Shown here: positions 6,023 to 6,698 of the stretch, piece after piece
How the letters are laid out: every line of letters starts with the position of its first letter
How positions within the stretch are numbered: the stretch's first letter is position 1
NCBI GenBank assembly: GCA_002505325.1
Contig: DAUV01000104.1
Span: forward strand, 975-7,672
DNA from: Euryarchaeota archaeon UBA623
Lineage (GTDB): Archaea > Thermoplasmatota > Poseidoniia > Poseidoniales > Thalassarchaeaceae
Reading direction: 5' to 3'
Length of the DNA: 6,698 nt
Program-made: the position numbers and the translations under genes
The notes under the pieces: model-generated
Databases searched by the model: none
What the model saw: the letters and a program-made list of their open reading frames with translations, nothing else
What the model was told of the DNA's origin: nothing

Positions 6023-6698
6023 AATCCACGTAATGAGCGTACGTCTGGTCGCGCAGTTTCTGGTGAACCACCTCGAGCACCTCATCCGGCGCATTGCGGA
6101 AGGTCGGATACTCACTTTCACCTTGCGGACCGCGCATCTCGTCCCATCGGCCATCATCGTATGCCATCAATGCCTCCTTCATCAAGACCCCAGCCAGAAC
6201 TAGGGTTTCGTAGCACAGATCCTCGTACGTCATACCTCTCTTCACAGGTACTTCGCGTCTCAGCAGCATCTCACCGGTGTCTATGCCGTTGTCGCAGAAG
6301 TGGCAGGTCGAGCCGATGCGGATATCGTGGTACACAGACCATGCCGGAGAGGCCGAGCCCCTGCATTCGGGCAGCAGCCCGGGATGAGCGTTAATCACCC
6401 CGTCCTTAGGGTAGTCGAGAATTTCCCCCCGGATAATCCGGGTGCCACCGAAGACGACGAGATCGAGATCCATGCCTTCGAGGTGCGGCATCACCTTGGG
6501 CGACTTGTGGATTGGGACAGTCACCAGCGGAATTCCGTTTTCAGCAGCCTGCTCGGCTATCAGAGGAGCTATTTGGTTACCCTCAATTCGCTTGAGGAAC
6601 TTCTCACGCTCTTCGTCGCCGATTACCGAATCCTCTTCGATTATGATATCCGGAACATATCCCCCTGAGATGATCTGCCGCAGCATCTCGCGACCGTA
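6021..6698 (-). CDS. Formyltransferase-fold protein (5' end outside window)
   Basis: The frame is open from the right edge to TAG at 6021-6023. An internal ATG at 6686 would give 221 residues, but the four codons before it (Y-G-R-E) continue the family pattern G-R-E-x-L, so the true start lies beyond the window and only a short N-terminal piece seems missing. The protein matches the formyltransferase N-terminal domain shared by PurN, Fmt and sugar N-formyltransferases, which move a formyl group from 10-formyl-tetrahydrofolate to an amine. Counting from ATG 6686, the Asn-His-Asp active-site set is intact: Asn99 and His101 in INAHPGLLPECRG, Asp136 in NGIDTG. Unusually, Cys128 and Cys131 (STCHFCDNG) replace the common hydrophobic residues beside the active site. 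No Fmt-type C-terminal domain is seen, so it is not a standard Met-tRNA formyltransferase; HPGLLP and sequence around it favour a pathway-specific formyltransferase. The acceptor amine is unknown. It is the first operon gene visible here. Confidence 0.87.
   Translation of the reverse strand, partial: YGREMLRQIISGGYVPDIIIEEDSVIGDEEREKFLKRIEGNQIAPLIAEQAAENGIPLVTVPIHKSPKVMPHLEGMDLDLVVFGGTRIIRGEILDYPKDGVINAHPGLLPECRGSASPAWSVYHDIRIGSTCHFCDNGIDTGEMLLRREVPVKRGMTYEDLCYETLVLAGVLMKEALMAYDDGRWDEMRGPQGESEYPTFRNAPDEVLEVVHQKLRDQTYAHYVD

Noticed and set aside
1..6698. CRISPR arrays, tRNA or rRNA genes, insertion sequences, inverted terminal repeats
   Set aside because: I saw no regularly spaced repeats, no transposase or integrase motifs, no tRNA-like cloverleaf and no stretch of over 300 bases without a gene.

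Overview
All coding sequence that I can support lies on the minus strand, so transcription runs from the right edge of the window (6698) to the left edge (1). The window holds seven genes packed almost end to end: five complete genes, one missing its 5' end at the right edge, and one missing its 3' end at the left edge. The DNA is moderately GC-rich. Good Shine-Dalgarno sequences (GGAGG, GGAGGTGA, AGGTG, GAGGT) sit before most internal starts, and the last gene has a bacterial-type lipobox. This suggests a bacterium, though an archaeon that uses Shine-Dalgarno sites and lipoproteins cannot be excluded. I cannot name a lineage.

In transcription order the genes are: a formyltransferase-fold protein (6021-6698, N-terminus outside the window); a short-chain dehydrogenase/reductase (SDR) with a degenerate catalytic tetrad (5212-6012); a luciferase-like (LLM) flavin-dependent oxidoreductase (3958-5211); an asparaginase II-family amidohydrolase (2769-3956); an aldehyde dehydrogenase resembling the 2-aminomuconate / 2-hydroxymuconate semialdehyde dehydrogenases (1329-2768); a FabH-type ketoacyl synthase III with an intact Cys-His-Asn triad (305-1285); and the first 85 residues of a lipoprotein (1-257). 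The ORF track misses the lipoprotein because the gene runs off the edge.

From the formyltransferase to the aldehyde dehydrogenase, each stop codon lies within about 0-8 bases of the next start, and the ribosome-binding site of each downstream gene overlaps the end of the gene before it. That is the pattern of one translationally coupled operon. The synthase and the lipoprotein follow after about 43 and 47 bases and may belong to the same transcript.

The gene content does not match a textbook pathway that I recognise. A flavin monooxygenase, an amide hydrolase, an aldehyde dehydrogenase and an SDR together look like breakdown of a nitrogen-containing, possibly cyclic, compound. The formyltransferase and ketoacyl synthase are more usual in biosynthesis. 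Either way, the operon is a good candidate for an undescribed small-molecule pathway. The assignment to one pathway is inference from gene order and coupling; the enzyme families are read directly from motifs.
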